This document shows, piece after piece, positions 1 through 8,185 of a stretch of 64,000 bases of DNA. The DNA comes from JACCYJ01 sp038198775 (GTDB lineage: Bacteria > Actinomycetota > Actinomycetes > Propionibacteriales > Nocardioidaceae), in the NCBI GenBank assembly GCA_038198775.1, contig JBBPZV010000017.1, positions 1 to 64,000 on the forward strand, in the 5' to 3' direction. The notes beneath the pieces were generated by a model that had not been told where the DNA came from, did not search any database, and saw only the letters and a program-made list of their open reading frames with translations. The translations under genes and the position numbers were made by a program. Every line of letters starts with the position of its first letter. Position 1 is the stretch's first letter.

Positions 1-2
1 AC

Positions 3-77
3 GCACACATCCTCGAAACCGGAACCCACTCCTACCGGCTACGCACCAGCAAGAGAACCCGTCGCCGAGCCAGCTGA
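3..77 (+). CDS. C-terminal end of an IS21-family helper ATPase (IstB-like), partial
   Basis: An open frame enters from the left edge and ends at TGA 75-77, encoding AHILETGTHSYRLRTSK followed by a basic tail. IstB helper proteins of IS21 elements end in this way: a hydrophobic strand, a short acidic/glycine turn, S-Y-R-L/K, then a basic tail. This suggests that an IS21-type insertion sequence lies immediately to the left, and that its right end falls between 78 and about 200. I see two GGGGCC-containing stretches (about 92-99 and 113-120) that could belong to terminal repeats, but I cannot fix the boundary. Only 24 codons are visible, so the family call is moderate. Confidence 0.5.
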   Translation, partial: AHILETGTHSYRLRTSKRTRRRAS

Positions 78-213
78 CCACCGCCACCGGGGCCAACATT
101 CACGCAGACAGGTGGGGCCGGAGATCTTGACGAAACGCACGCAACAGCTGGACGACCAGGGACCGTTGTCGGCACTGGCGTCGAGAGCGGCGAGAAGCGG
201 GTACGACCCCCTC

Positions 214-885
214 ATGACCACGCCGCTGCGACAACGTCCGCCGAGTGAACGTGAGACCTGGGCAAACGAGCTGCTCGACCGGCTCACCCCGGCGATGAGC
301 GCTCTGGGGATCGTCTTCCTGCTCATCGTGTTCGGCGAGCAGCTCACCAGCCCCGACAGCATCCTCGGGCTGCTCTTGACGGTCGTCGGGTGGGTGCTTT
401 GGGGGGTGTTCGTCGTGGAGTTCGTGGCCCGAATGGTCGTCGCACCGGACATCGGCCGCTTTCTGCGGCGCAACTGGTGGCAGGTGCTGTTCTTGGTACT
501 GCCATTCCTGCGGGTCCTGCGGCTGGTCCGCTCGCTGCGCCTGCTTCGCAGCGGGCGGGTGCTGTCGTCGGCGGTGCGGTCCTCGCGTAGCGCCCACAGC
601 GTGCTGGGCAGCCGGATCGGATGGCTGGCGTCAGTCTCGGTGATCACCGTGCTGGGCAGCAGCCAGCTGCTCTACCAGTTCAGTCGCTTCGACCTATACT
701 CCGAGGCACTCCACGCCGCGGCGCTGGCGTCGATCACCGGCGAGCCGCTCGGTCGTTCGGACGGCTTCTCGCAGCTGCTCGAGGTGGGGTTGGCGGTCTT
801 CTCCGTCGTGGTCTTCGCCACGCTGGCGGCCAGCCTCGGTGCCTTCTTCCTCGACAGCCGGCGGGCAAACCCCCCGCCCCCCTGA
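214..885 (+). CDS. Voltage-gated-channel-like membrane protein with a degenerate pore
   Basis: The protein has about 223 residues from ATG 214; an in-frame GTG at 112 would add 34 poorly hydrophobic residues. It has hydrophobic segments near residues 25-45, 50-70, 85-105, 135-155 and 190-215. Between them is an arginine-rich segment, LRVLRLVRSLRLLRSGR, that resembles an S4 voltage sensor. The last two helices bracket a pore-loop-like stretch, and the final helix ends in FFLDSRR as in small bacterial ion channels. The selectivity filter of potassium channels (TVGYG) is absent: the corresponding stretch reads ASITGEPLGRSDGF. It may be a non-selective or non-conducting relative of the ion-transport family. 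ppk2 follows 82 bp downstream on the same strand. Confidence 0.6.
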   Translation: MTTPLRQRPPSERETWANELLDRLTPAMSALGIVFLLIVFGEQLTSPDSILGLLLTVVGWVLWGVFVVEFVARMVVAPDIGRFLRRNWWQVLFLVLPFLRVLRLVRSLRLLRSGRVLSSAVRSSRSAHSVLGSRIGWLASVSVITVLGSSQLLYQFSRFDLYSEALHAAALASITGEPLGRSDGFSQLLEVGLAVFSVVVFATLAASLGAFFLDSRRANPPPP

Positions 886-967
886 GGCCAGCTACTCCCG
901 GGCGCGGCACTCCGGCCGGCGCTGCCGGAGGTTGCCAAGACTCCGCGGTTCAGGCGACGATCCGGTT

Positions 968-1807
968 GTGGCCAGTGCTCCGTCCGGATCCGCCTCCGTG
1001 GAGGAGTCCCCGCAGTCGACGAAGAAGGTCGAATCCAAGTACTACAAGAAGGAACTGGCCCGACTGCAGGTCGAGCTGGTCAAGCAACAGGAGTTCATCC
1101 GCGCCCGGGGCCGGCGGGTCGTCGTGATCTTCGAGGGCCGCGACGCCGCCGGCAAGGGAGGTGCCATCCAGCGCATCACCGAGAGCCTCAACCCGCGGGC
1201 CGCCCGGGTGGTGGCACTGGCGGCACCCACCGAGCGCGAGAAGACGCAGTGGTACTTCCAACGGTATGTGACGCATCTGCCCGCCGCTGGGGAGATGGTG
1301 CTGTTCGACCGGTCCTGGTACAACCGCGCCGGCGTTGAGCACGTGATGGGGTTCGCCACGCAGGAGCAGTACGACGAGTTCCTGCGCTCGTGCCCGGAGT
1401 TCGAGCGGATGCTGGTGCGCAGTGGGATCCAGGTCATCAAGTACTGGTTCTCGGTCAGCGACGCCGAGCAGGAGAAGCGCTTCCAGGCCCGGCTGAAGGA
1501 TCCCACCAAGCGCTGGAAGCTCAGTCCCATGGACCTCGAGGCCCGCAACCGCTGGGTGGAGTTCTCCAAGGCCAAGGACGCCATGTTCGCCGCGACCGAC
1601 ATCCCGCAGGCCCGCTGGTGGGTCGTCGAAGCCGACGTGAAAAAGCGCGCCCGGCTCAACGTCATGTCACACCTGCTAACCCAGGTGCCGTACGAGGATC
1701 TCACCCCCGAGCCGCCAGAGCTCGCGCCACGGCCGGCGGTGAGCAGCGAAGGCTACGTCCGCCCCCCAATGGAAACCCAGCACATCGTCCCCGACGTAGT
1801 TCCGTGA
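968..1807 (+). CDS. ppk2: Polyphosphate kinase 2 (PPK2)
   Basis: This enzyme transfers phosphate between polyphosphate and nucleotides in the cytoplasm. From GTG 968 the product is 279 residues, a normal PPK2 length. Family marks are Walker A GRDAAGKGG (about residues 57-65), the segment PTEREKTQWYFQRY, the Walker B/arginine motif FDRSWYNRAG (about 113-122) and the lid motif KRWKLSPMD. The one-domain architecture and the NPRAARVVALAAPT stretch fit class I enzymes. An earlier GTG at 839 would run into the preceding gene and adds a low-complexity basic extension, so I prefer 968; GTG 998 is a second option. It converges on the VOC gene with a 6-bp gap. Confidence 0.9.
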   Translation: MASAPSGSASVEESPQSTKKVESKYYKKELARLQVELVKQQEFIRARGRRVVVIFEGRDAAGKGGAIQRITESLNPRAARVVALAAPTEREKTQWYFQRYVTHLPAAGEMVLFDRSWYNRAGVEHVMGFATQEQYDEFLRSCPEFERMLVRSGIQVIKYWFSVSDAEQEKRFQARLKDPTKRWKLSPMDLEARNRWVEFSKAKDAMFAATDIPQARWWVVEADVKKRARLNVMSHLLTQVPYEDLTPEPPELAPRPAVSSEGYVRPPMETQHIVPDVVP

Positions 1808-1813
1808 GACCGG

Positions 1814-2161
1814 CTAGGAGGCTCTCGGTCGCCAGATGCCGAACCGGCTCCCGAGCGGGTCGAGCAGGTGGGCGAACTCGATCCGCCCGTTGTCGGTGAC
1901 CGGGATCGCCACGGTGGCGCCGAGCCGCACCGCCTGGTCGACTGCTGCAGGCACATCCTCCACCTGCACGTAGAAGATCGCCCAATGGTTCCCGCCCAGG
2001 CCAGCGGTGTCCCACACGCCCCCCCGCCCACCGTCGACCATGCGGTAAGGGACGGGACCCGTGGGCTCCTCGATCTCCCAGCCGAACAACCCACCGTAGA
2101 AGGCCTTGGACGCCTCGGGGTCCGGTGACCCGATCTCGAAGTAGTCGACCTGGTTCGTCAC
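1814..2161 (-). CDS. VOC (glyoxalase/bleomycin-resistance fold) family protein
   Basis: A 115-residue single-domain protein starting at GTG 2161. The N-terminus VDYFEIGSPDPEASKAFYG and the later NHWAIFYVQVEDVPAAVDQA are the two beta-alpha-beta-beta-beta halves of a VOC module. GLFGWEIE and the DPLGSRFGIW end are typical of the small uncharacterised VOC proteins of actinobacteria. The metal-ligand pattern is not clear enough to name a substrate. The start codon overlaps the stop of the upstream membrane protein as GTGA, so the two are probably translated together. Confidence 0.8.
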   Translation of the reverse strand: MTNQVDYFEIGSPDPEASKAFYGGLFGWEIEEPTGPVPYRMVDGGRGGVWDTAGLGGNHWAIFYVQVEDVPAAVDQAVRLGATVAIPVTDNGRIEFAHLLDPLGSRFGIWRPRAS

Positions 2162-2952
2162 GGTGCCCGCAAGCGCACGGTCTCCGGATCGCTCTGGTCC
2201 TGGCGAGGCCAGATCTTCGAGCCGAGCAGACCGCCGAGCATGCTGGCGGCCAGTGGCAGGAACAGCCCCCAGAAGGCGGGTCCGGCAGAGTCCTTGGCCT
2301 GACTGAGGGCCTGGTCGGCTTCCGCGCTCGTGACGGTCGTGGCGGACTGGAGCTGCTGCGGACCCACCCCGAGCTGACTGGTGAGGCTGCCGAAGCTGCC
2401 GAGCAGGGCACTGCCGCCGAAGAATGTCAGCGCTATGAATGCCACCACGCCGAGTGCCCAGACCAAAAAGCCGTGGAGCAGCCCGCTCAACGAGCCCTTC
2501 CAAAGCGCCGTTGCACCTGCAACGAGACCGCCGAGGAAGAAGGCGACCAGCGCCAAGATGCCGGTCACCAGGGCCCGCGAGTTGCCCGATTCCTGTTGAC
2601 CGAAGTCCAATGTCAGCCAACCCAACGCAAAGAACAGGAGTTCGAGCAGGATGAAGGTCGTCAAAGCCGTGAGCAACCCTGCCCAGATCGGGCCCCACCG
2701 AACCCCGTCCTTGCGCTCGGCCCCAACGGCGACATTCACCGGCTCCGGCTCCCGATCGGCGGCAACGGGACGCGTTTCCTGGCGAACGACCGACTGCTCT
2801 CTAACGGCAGTGTGTCGCGGCTCGACATACTCCTCGCGCACCGGAATCGTGCGGCCTGCGTCGTTTCCCACCTCGTACTCGCTGCCTTGGTGACGCGGTT
2901 CGTTGGGGGTTCTTCCCGCGGCTGTAGCACCACCGCTTTCGTCTGAAGTCAT
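2158..2952 (-). CDS. Membrane protein with disordered N-terminus, function unknown
   Basis: The product is 264 residues from ATG 2952, which is preceded by GGGAGG at a 6-nt spacing; an immediately upstream in-frame GTG at 2955 is too close to that site. Residues 1-75 are charged and low in hydrophobicity (EEYVEPRHTAVREQSVV). Four membrane segments follow, beginning GPIWAGLLTALTTF, ALVTGILALVAFFLGG, LLHGFLVWALGVVAF and FWGLFLPLAASMLGG. The glycine-rich GGLVAGAT and GGLLGSKIW motifs recall small actinobacterial and Bacillus YrzE-like proteins, but I would not assign a function. Its TGA overlaps the GTG of the VOC gene. Confidence 0.65.
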   Translation of the reverse strand: MTSDESGGATAAGRTPNEPRHQGSEYEVGNDAGRTIPVREEYVEPRHTAVREQSVVRQETRPVAADREPEPVNVAVGAERKDGVRWGPIWAGLLTALTTFILLELLFFALGWLTLDFGQQESGNSRALVTGILALVAFFLGGLVAGATALWKGSLSGLLHGFLVWALGVVAFIALTFFGGSALLGSFGSLTSQLGVGPQQLQSATTVTSAEADQALSQAKDSAGPAFWGLFLPLAASMLGGLLGSKIWPRQDQSDPETVRLRAP

Positions 2953-3101
2953 CACTGCCCTCCCAAGGTTCGCTGTGCGGCTCCAGGAACCTCAGGATTA
3001 CCCCACGGGCACACATTCATGCTGCCGGCTGCGACATTCCCACGGGTCCTGGCAAGCGCGATGACAGGCGAGTCGGGTGGCAGACGTGGGACGACGCGGG
3101 G

Positions 3102-3317
3102 TCACTCCTCCGGCGTGCGCTGGGTCGGGAGCATCCCCGTCGTCAACAGCGCCTTGACCTCCGACTCGCGGTAGCGCCGGTGCCCGCCAAGGGTGCGGAT
3201 CGAGCTCAGCTTGCCCGCCTTGGCCCACCGGGTGACCGTCTTGGGATCGACCCGGAACAACGCGGCCACCTCGGCCGGCGTCAACAGGACCTCAGCCTCG
3301 GAGTGTCGAGCGTCCAT
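3102..3317 (-). CDS. bldC: Developmental regulator BldC (MerR-like DNA-binding protein)
   Basis: This is a 71-residue DNA-binding protein made almost entirely of one MerR/excisionase-type winged helix. The core LLTPAEVAALFRVDPKTVTR followed by WAKAGKLSSIRTLGGHRRYR is nearly the Streptomyces BldC sequence. In Streptomyces, BldC holds back development by multimerising head-to-tail on target promoters. ATG 3317 gives the expected length; a longer frame to 3449 adds a non-conserved leader. It is divergent from vdh across a 272-bp gap, the same neighbourhood as in Streptomyces. The gap must hold both promoters; I saw no clear operator repeat in it. Confidence 0.93.
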   Translation of the reverse strand: MDARHSEAEVLLTPAEVAALFRVDPKTVTRWAKAGKLSSIRTLGGHRRYRESEVKALLTTGMLPTQRTPEE

Positions 3318-3589
3318 AGGTACGGCCTCCACTACCGCCGAGGTGGACGGACGGGCCGCTCCGCACCGCACGAAACTTCTCTCGAGGACCCGACCAAACA
3401 GGACAACCCTGTCGGCGACCACGTTAGCGCCAAAGACCGGATAGCACACGTCGCGTCAGACTCCGGCCGCAAGGAGTAGTGAAAGCCGGTGGCGTGGCTG
3501 ACCTTCGCACGCCTCCCCGGGAGGCGCCGTACGCTTGCCCCACAGCTCCCGCGGGCTCGACGCGGGTCTGACGGGAAAGGCGCGAACTG

Positions 3590-4681
3590 GTGACTGGGGA
3601 GTCCGCCGGCGGGGTGTTCGGTCGCCAAACCGGCCATGAACAGGTAGTCCACTGCTTCGACGAACCCACCGGCTTGCGGGCGATCATCGCGCTCTACAGC
3701 ACCGCGCTCGGCCCAGGATTGGGTGGGACCCGCTGCTATCCGTACGCCAGCGAGGACGACGCGCTGGCCGATGTGCTGAACCTGTCCAAGGGCATGGCGT
3801 ACAAGGCGGCGCTGGCCGGGCTCGATCTAGGCGGCGGCAAGGCGGTGATCATCGCCGACCCGAAACGAGACAAGTCCGAGGCGCTGCTGCGGGCGTACGG
3901 GCGCTTCGTGCAGTCACTGGGCGGCCGCTACCTGACCGCCTGTGACGTCGGGACGTATCCGCCGGACATGGACGTGGTCGCGCGAGAGTGCGCCTTCGTC
4001 ACCGGCCGGACCCTCGCCCAAGGTGGCGCCGGCGACTCCTCCGTGCTCACGGCCTTCGGCGTCTTCCAGGGGATGCGCGCGGCAGCGGAGGTGGTGTGGG
4101 GCGAGCCGACGGTGTGCGGCAGGCGAGTGGGGGTGGCCGGGGTGGGCAAGGTAGGGCGGCACCTGGTCGGCCACCTGCTCGCCGACGGGGCCAGCGTCGT
4201 GGTGACCGACGTCGACCCGGAGGCGGTGGCCGCCGTGGTCGCCACCTACGGCGACGCGGAGGTCGCGACGGGTGTGGATGCCCTGGTCGCCGACGGGCTC
4301 GACATCTTCGCTCCCTGCGCCCTCGGGGGAGCCTTGAGCGACGAGGTCACCGAGACCCTGACGGCGCGCATCGTGTGCGGAGCGGCCAACAACCAGCTCG
4401 CACACGACGGGATCGAGAAGCGGCTCGCCGACCGCGGCATCGTCTACGCGCCTGACTACTGCGTGAACTCCGGCGGCCTGATCCAGGTGGCCGACGAGCT
4501 GCAAGGGTTTTCCTTCGAGCGGGCCAAGACCCGCGCGGCGGGCATCTTCGAGACCACCCAACGGGTGCTCACGCTGGCGGCGGCGGAGGGGGTGCCCCCG
4601 TCGATCGCCGCGGACCGCCTGGCCGAGCAACGCATGGCAGCGGTAGGGCGGTTGCGCTCGGTTTGGTTGCCGACGCGCTGA
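3590..4681 (+). CDS. vdh: Valine (branched-chain amino acid) dehydrogenase
   Basis: An NAD-dependent Glu/Leu/Phe/Val-dehydrogenase family enzyme that deaminates valine and other branched-chain amino acids to keto acids, feeding branched acyl-CoA precursors. It is 363 residues, the size of Streptomyces Vdh. The N-terminal catalytic domain carries GPGLGGTRCYPY, the lysine-containing SKGMAYKAALAGLDLGGGKA and the aspartate region ACDVGTYPPDMD. The C-terminal Rossmann domain begins GVAGVGKVGRHLV, and NYCVNSGG-type substrate contacts appear as DYCVNSGGLIQVADE. The start is GTG 3590 with an upstream AAAGG. It converges on the DUF3073 gene with a 5-bp gap. Confidence 0.88.
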   Translation: MTGESAGGVFGRQTGHEQVVHCFDEPTGLRAIIALYSTALGPGLGGTRCYPYASEDDALADVLNLSKGMAYKAALAGLDLGGGKAVIIADPKRDKSEALLRAYGRFVQSLGGRYLTACDVGTYPPDMDVVARECAFVTGRTLAQGGAGDSSVLTAFGVFQGMRAAAEVVWGEPTVCGRRVGVAGVGKVGRHLVGHLLADGASVVVTDVDPEAVAAVVATYGDAEVATGVDALVADGLDIFAPCALGGALSDEVTETLTARIVCGAANNQLAHDGIEKRLADRGIVYAPDYCVNSGGLIQVADELQGFSFERAKTRAAGIFETTQRVLTLAAAEGVPPSIAADRLAEQRMAAVGRLRSVWLPTR

Positions 4682-4686
4682 GCACC

Positions 4687-4896
4687 TCAGCTGGCGGTCG
4701 ACTCCGAGTCGTCGTAGTAGTGGTAGGCCTCGGTGCCCTCGCCGTCTGCCTCGGGCTCGCCATCACCGTTTCGCGATGGCGGCAACCCGTCGCCGTGCAG
4801 CTCGCGCTGCAGCTCGCTGAAGTCGGTGTCCTGGTGGCGGTACTTCAGCTCCCGGGCCACCTTCGTCTGCTTGGCCTTCGCACGGCCGCGCCCCAT
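4687..4896 (-). CDS. DUF3073 family protein
   Basis: A 69-residue protein with the diagnostic N-terminus MGRGRAKAKQTKVARELKY, followed by an acidic, tyrosine-rich tail (AYHYYDDSE). This family is small, specific to actinobacteria and of unknown function; it is often found just downstream of purM, as here. A basic head with an acidic tail suggests nucleic-acid or ribosome contact, but that is inference. ATG 4896 is the family start. It lies 127 bp downstream of purM on the same strand, so it may be co-transcribed or have its own promoter. Confidence 0.88.
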   Translation of the reverse strand: MGRGRAKAKQTKVARELKYRHQDTDFSELQRELHGDGLPPSRNGDGEPEADGEGTEAYHYYDDSESTAS

Positions 4897-5023
4897 AGGG
4901 TCGACCCCCTCGCACAGGTTCCAGCCGGGGGCCCCGGGCGCCCGGACGCACAAGTCATCTCGTGGGCACAACGGTACCTGCCCACCCGACTGGCTCGCAC
5001 GCCGACCCGGCCAGATTTCCGCT

Positions 5024-6082
5024 TCAGGCGTACGAACCGGACAATATCGCCGCCCCGGAGGGCGTGTCGTCCACCTCGCCGCACACCCAGGCGCGTACGT
5101 CGTGGTCGGCCAGCAGCTGCAACGCCGGTTCGACGTGAGCTGGTGCCGACACCGCCACCATCCCCACCCCCATGTTGAGCGTCCTCTCCAGCTCCTCTCG
5201 AGGAACGTCTCCCACCTCTTCGACCAGACCGAACACCGGCGGCGGGGTCCAGGTCGACCGGTCGATCCGTGCGGTTGCGGCCGCAGGCAGGACACGGGAG
5301 AGGTTGGCCGCCAGCCCACCGCCGGTGACGTGAGCCAGCGCGTGCACCCAGCCGTTGCGCGCCAGTGCCAGGACCGACCCGGCGTAGATCCGCGTCGGCT
5401 CCAGCAGCTCGTCCCCCAGCCGGCGGCCCAACTCCGGGACGACCCGGTCCAGCGACCAGCCAGCGCGATCCCTGAGCACGTGCCGCACCAGCGAGAACCC
5501 GTTTGAGTGCAACCCGGACGAGGCGAGGGCGATCACGGCGTCGCCAGCACGTATCCGCTTTGGGCCCAACAGCTCGGCCGCCTCAACGACCCCGGTAGCC
5601 GAACCGGCCAGGTCGAAGTCGTCGGGTCCGAGCAGCCCAGGATGTTCGGCCGTCTCTCCTCCGATCAGCGCGCAGCCCGCCTCCAGGCAGGCCTCGGCGA
5701 CGCCACCGACGATCGCCGCCACCCGCTCCGGGACCACCCGACCGCACGCGATGTAGTCGGTGAGGAACAGCGGTGCCGCTCCGCACACCACGAGGTCGTC
5801 GACCACCATTCCCACCAGGTCGTAACCGATGGTGTCGTAGCGGTCGAGCTGGGAGGCGATCACCACCTTGGTGCCGACACCGTCGGCGGACGCGGCCAGC
5901 AGCGGCCGCTGGTAGCTGTGAAGCGCGCTGGCGTCGAACAGCCCCGCGAAACCGCCGATCCCCCCCACGACCTCCGGCCTGCTCGCCCGCTCCACCCACG
6001 CTCGCATGAGCTCGACCGCGCGGTCCCCGGCGTCGACCGACACTCCGGCGGCGGCGTAGCTGGCCACCGTCGGCCCGGTCAC
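5024..6082 (-). CDS. purM: Phosphoribosylformylglycinamidine cyclo-ligase (AIR synthetase)
   Basis: Converts FGAM to AIR using ATP, the fifth step of de novo purine synthesis. The product is 352 residues from GTG 6082, the usual length. It has the PurM family core: SYAAAGVSVDAGDRAVELM at the N-terminus, the nucleotide/active-site stretch SADGVGTKVVIASQL, DLVGMVVDDLVVCGA, CALIGGETAEHPG and the C-terminal VTGGGLAANLSRVLP and NMGVGMVAV motifs. The GTG overlaps the purF stop as GTGA, so translation is probably coupled and the two proteins made in step. Confidence 0.96.
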   Translation of the reverse strand: MTGPTVASYAAAGVSVDAGDRAVELMRAWVERASRPEVVGGIGGFAGLFDASALHSYQRPLLAASADGVGTKVVIASQLDRYDTIGYDLVGMVVDDLVVCGAAPLFLTDYIACGRVVPERVAAIVGGVAEACLEAGCALIGGETAEHPGLLGPDDFDLAGSATGVVEAAELLGPKRIRAGDAVIALASSGLHSNGFSLVRHVLRDRAGWSLDRVVPELGRRLGDELLEPTRIYAGSVLALARNGWVHALAHVTGGGLAANLSRVLPAAATARIDRSTWTPPPVFGLVEEVGDVPREELERTLNMGVGMVAVSAPAHVEPALQLLADHDVRAWVCGEVDDTPSGAAILSGSYA

Positions 6083-7632
6083 GGTCGGCTCAGCGCGTCG
6101 ACCGCTCCGCCGCCCACAGTGAGCGTGGGCAGCCCGTCCGGGCCGCCGAACCGGTCGGTCCCTGGTTCCAGCAGGTGCTTGCCCAGCTGGTCCTCGGCCG
6201 GCAACGGCACCGGGTAGTGGCCGTCGAAACAGGCCCGGCAGAGCCGGTCGGCCGGCAGCGAGGTGGCCGCGACGAGCGATTCGAGCGAGATGTAGCCGAG
6301 CGAGTCCGCGTCGATCGACCGCCGGATGTCCTCCACCCCGAGACCGTTCGCGATCAGCTCCGCCCGGCTGGCGAAGTCGATGCCGTAGTAGCACGGCCAC
6401 TGCACGGGCGGGCTGGAGATCCGTACGTGCACCTCCCGGGCGCCAGCCTCCCGCAGCATCCGAACCTGGGCCCGCTGGGTGTTTCCCCGCACGATGGAGT
6501 CGTCCACGACGACCAACCGCTTGCCCTCGATGACGTCGCGCAGCGCATTGAGCTTCAGCCGGATCCCGAGCTGGCGGATCGTCTGGCTGGGCTGGATGAA
6601 CGTCCGCCCCACGTACGAGTTCTTCACGAAACCCTGTCCATAGGGGATCCCGCTCTCCCCGGCGTACCCGATGGCGGCCGGCGTGCCGGACTCCGGAACC
6701 GGGATCACCAAGTCGGCGTCGGCGGGGTGTTCTCTCGCGAGGCGCCGGCCGATCCCCAACCGCACCGAGTGCACCCGGCGCTCGGAGATGACGGTGTCCG
6801 GCCGCGCCAGGTAGACGTACTCGAACAGGCACCCCTTGGGCTGAGCGGCCGCGAACCGCACGCTGCGCAAGCCGTGCTCGTCGACGACGACGAGCTCCCC
6901 GGGCTCGATCTCGCGGACGTACGACGCCCCGACGATGTCGAGCGCGGCGGTCTCGCTGGCGACCACCCAGCCCCGTTCGAGCCGTCCGAGCACCAACGGC
7001 CGGATGCCCTGCGGGTCGCGCGCCGCGTAGAGGCTGCCCTGGTCCATGAACACCAGCGAGTACGCACCGCGCAGCTCGCGCAGCACCTCCGGGGCGGCCG
7101 ACTCGAGGCTCCGGTCCGGATAGGAGGCGAGCAGTGCGGTGATGACACCGGTGTCGGTGGTGGTGACGTCAGGGCCGCGGCTCAGATCCAGCTCGCCGGC
7201 CTCGGCGGCACGTTTGACGACCAGTGCGGCGACGTCAGTGGTGTTGGTGAGGTTGCCGTTGTGCGCCAACGCGACCGACCCGGTCGCTGTCGGGCGGAAC
7301 GTCGGCTGTGCGTTCTCCCACCTGCTCGCGCCGGTCGTCGAGTAGCGGGTGTGCCCCACCGCGAGGTGGCCGGACAGCGAGTTCAGCGTGGGCTCGTCGA
7401 AGACCTGCGAAACCAGACCCATGTCCTTGTAGACGAGGATCTGGGAGCCGTTGCTGACCGCGATCCCGGCTGACTCCTGACCACGATGCTGCAGCGCGTA
7501 CAGCCCGAAGTAGGTCAGCTTGGCGACTTCCTCGCCGGGTGCCCAGACCCCGAAGACCCCGCAGGCGTCCTGCGGGCCGCGGTCTTGGGGATCCAAATCG
7601 TGCGTCAGGCGTCCGTCGCGACGAGGCACCAT
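6079..7632 (-). CDS. purF: Amidophosphoribosyltransferase
   Basis: Catalyses the committed step of purine synthesis, PRPP plus glutamine to phosphoribosylamine. It is 517 residues. A 23-residue propeptide precedes the catalytic Cys24 in ACGVFGVWAPGEE, which should become N-terminal after processing. The glutaminase domain contains QHRGQESAGIAV and the phosphoribosyltransferase domain carries the PRPP loop VVVDDSIVRGNT. The cysteines in GCLFEYVYLARPD and CRACFDGHYP match the oxygen-sensitive 4Fe-4S ligands seen in Bacillus-type PurF. The start ATG 7632 sits next to palindromic repeat copy A. It overlaps purM by 4 bp. Confidence 0.96.
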   Translation of the reverse strand: MVPRRDGRLTHDLDPQDRGPQDACGVFGVWAPGEEVAKLTYFGLYALQHRGQESAGIAVSNGSQILVYKDMGLVSQVFDEPTLNSLSGHLAVGHTRYSTTGASRWENAQPTFRPTATGSVALAHNGNLTNTTDVAALVVKRAAEAGELDLSRGPDVTTTDTGVITALLASYPDRSLESAAPEVLRELRGAYSLVFMDQGSLYAARDPQGIRPLVLGRLERGWVVASETAALDIVGASYVREIEPGELVVVDEHGLRSVRFAAAQPKGCLFEYVYLARPDTVISERRVHSVRLGIGRRLAREHPADADLVIPVPESGTPAAIGYAGESGIPYGQGFVKNSYVGRTFIQPSQTIRQLGIRLKLNALRDVIEGKRLVVVDDSIVRGNTQRAQVRMLREAGAREVHVRISSPPVQWPCYYGIDFASRAELIANGLGVEDIRRSIDADSLGYISLESLVAATSLPADRLCRACFDGHYPVPLPAEDQLGKHLLEPGTDRFGGPDGLPTLTVGGGAVDALSRP

Positions 7633-7671
7633 CGCAGTCTAGGGCGCCCCCGCCCCGCCCGGCTGCCGCCC

Positions 7672-7762
7672 GGTGCCGCCATCCCATGTTCACCTGGGAT
7701 AGCAGCACTCCCAGTGGTGCACAACCCATGGGAAGTGACGCTCCGCCATTGCAAGTGCGGAC
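7672..7762. repeat. Dispersed palindromic element, copy A
   Basis: One of six related elements in the window. It opens with the inverted repeat ATCCCA-TGTTCACC-TGGGAT, here with its outer bases changed, continues with CACTCCCAGTGG and its partner CCCATGGGAAGTG, and ends with a third arm GCCATTGCAAGTG. It sits between purF and the sterol-carrier-like gene, 21 bp after the stop of the latter. Confidence 0.85.
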
Positions 7763-7783
7763 CGGCGCCCCCACGTGAGGCGC

Positions 7784-8152
7784 TCAAACCAGCGGCAGCA
7801 ACGCCGACAGGTCCGAGCGTTCACCGGAGGCCCGAACTCGCCCGTCGCGAACCGCCTCCGACCACGACAAGCTCCCAGCCGCCAGCCCGAACCACGTGTG
7901 TACGTCGGTCTCGACGACGGCCGGTGGCGTCCCTCGCGTGTGCCGGGCCCCGGCCAGGCACTGGACAGCCGCGTACGGGGGGACCCGCACCTCGACACTT
8001 CGCCCCGGCGCGCGTTGTGCGAGCAGTGCTAGCAGATGCCGTGTCAGCGCGCCCAGGTCGGCTCGCGACGCCTGCGCGGCGTCCACCCGAGCCCGTAGCG
8101 CGGCGAACTCGGCTGGGGGCAGCGTTCGCAGGCGCCCGGGCACGAGGACCAC
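7784..8152 (-). CDS. Sterol-carrier-family protein (SCP2/MDMPI C-terminal-like)
   Basis: A 122-residue protein starting at GTG 8152. The pattern APGRSVEVRVPPYAAVQC, then VETDVHTWFGLAAGSLSWSEA and a final VRASGERSDLSALLPLV, matches the small sterol-carrier-like proteins encoded inside actinobacterial purine clusters. These have the SCP2 beta-sheet fold that can bind a hydrophobic ligand; no enzymatic residues are known. It lies between purL and purF and is transcribed with them. Its role in purine metabolism, if any, is not known; conserved position is the only argument. Confidence 0.75.
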   Translation of the reverse strand: MVLVPGRLRTLPPAEFAALRARVDAAQASRADLGALTRHLLALLAQRAPGRSVEVRVPPYAAVQCLAGARHTRGTPPAVVETDVHTWFGLAAGSLSWSEAVRDGRVRASGERSDLSALLPLV

Positions 8153-8185
8153 GGTAACGAGGTCAACCCTCCTCCTCGGGGGGTA

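Noticed and set aside
5024..6832. A 602-codon frame that extends purM far upstream
   Set aside because: The extension is out of frame with and opposite in composition to purF; the true purM start is GTG 6082, overlapping the purF stop.
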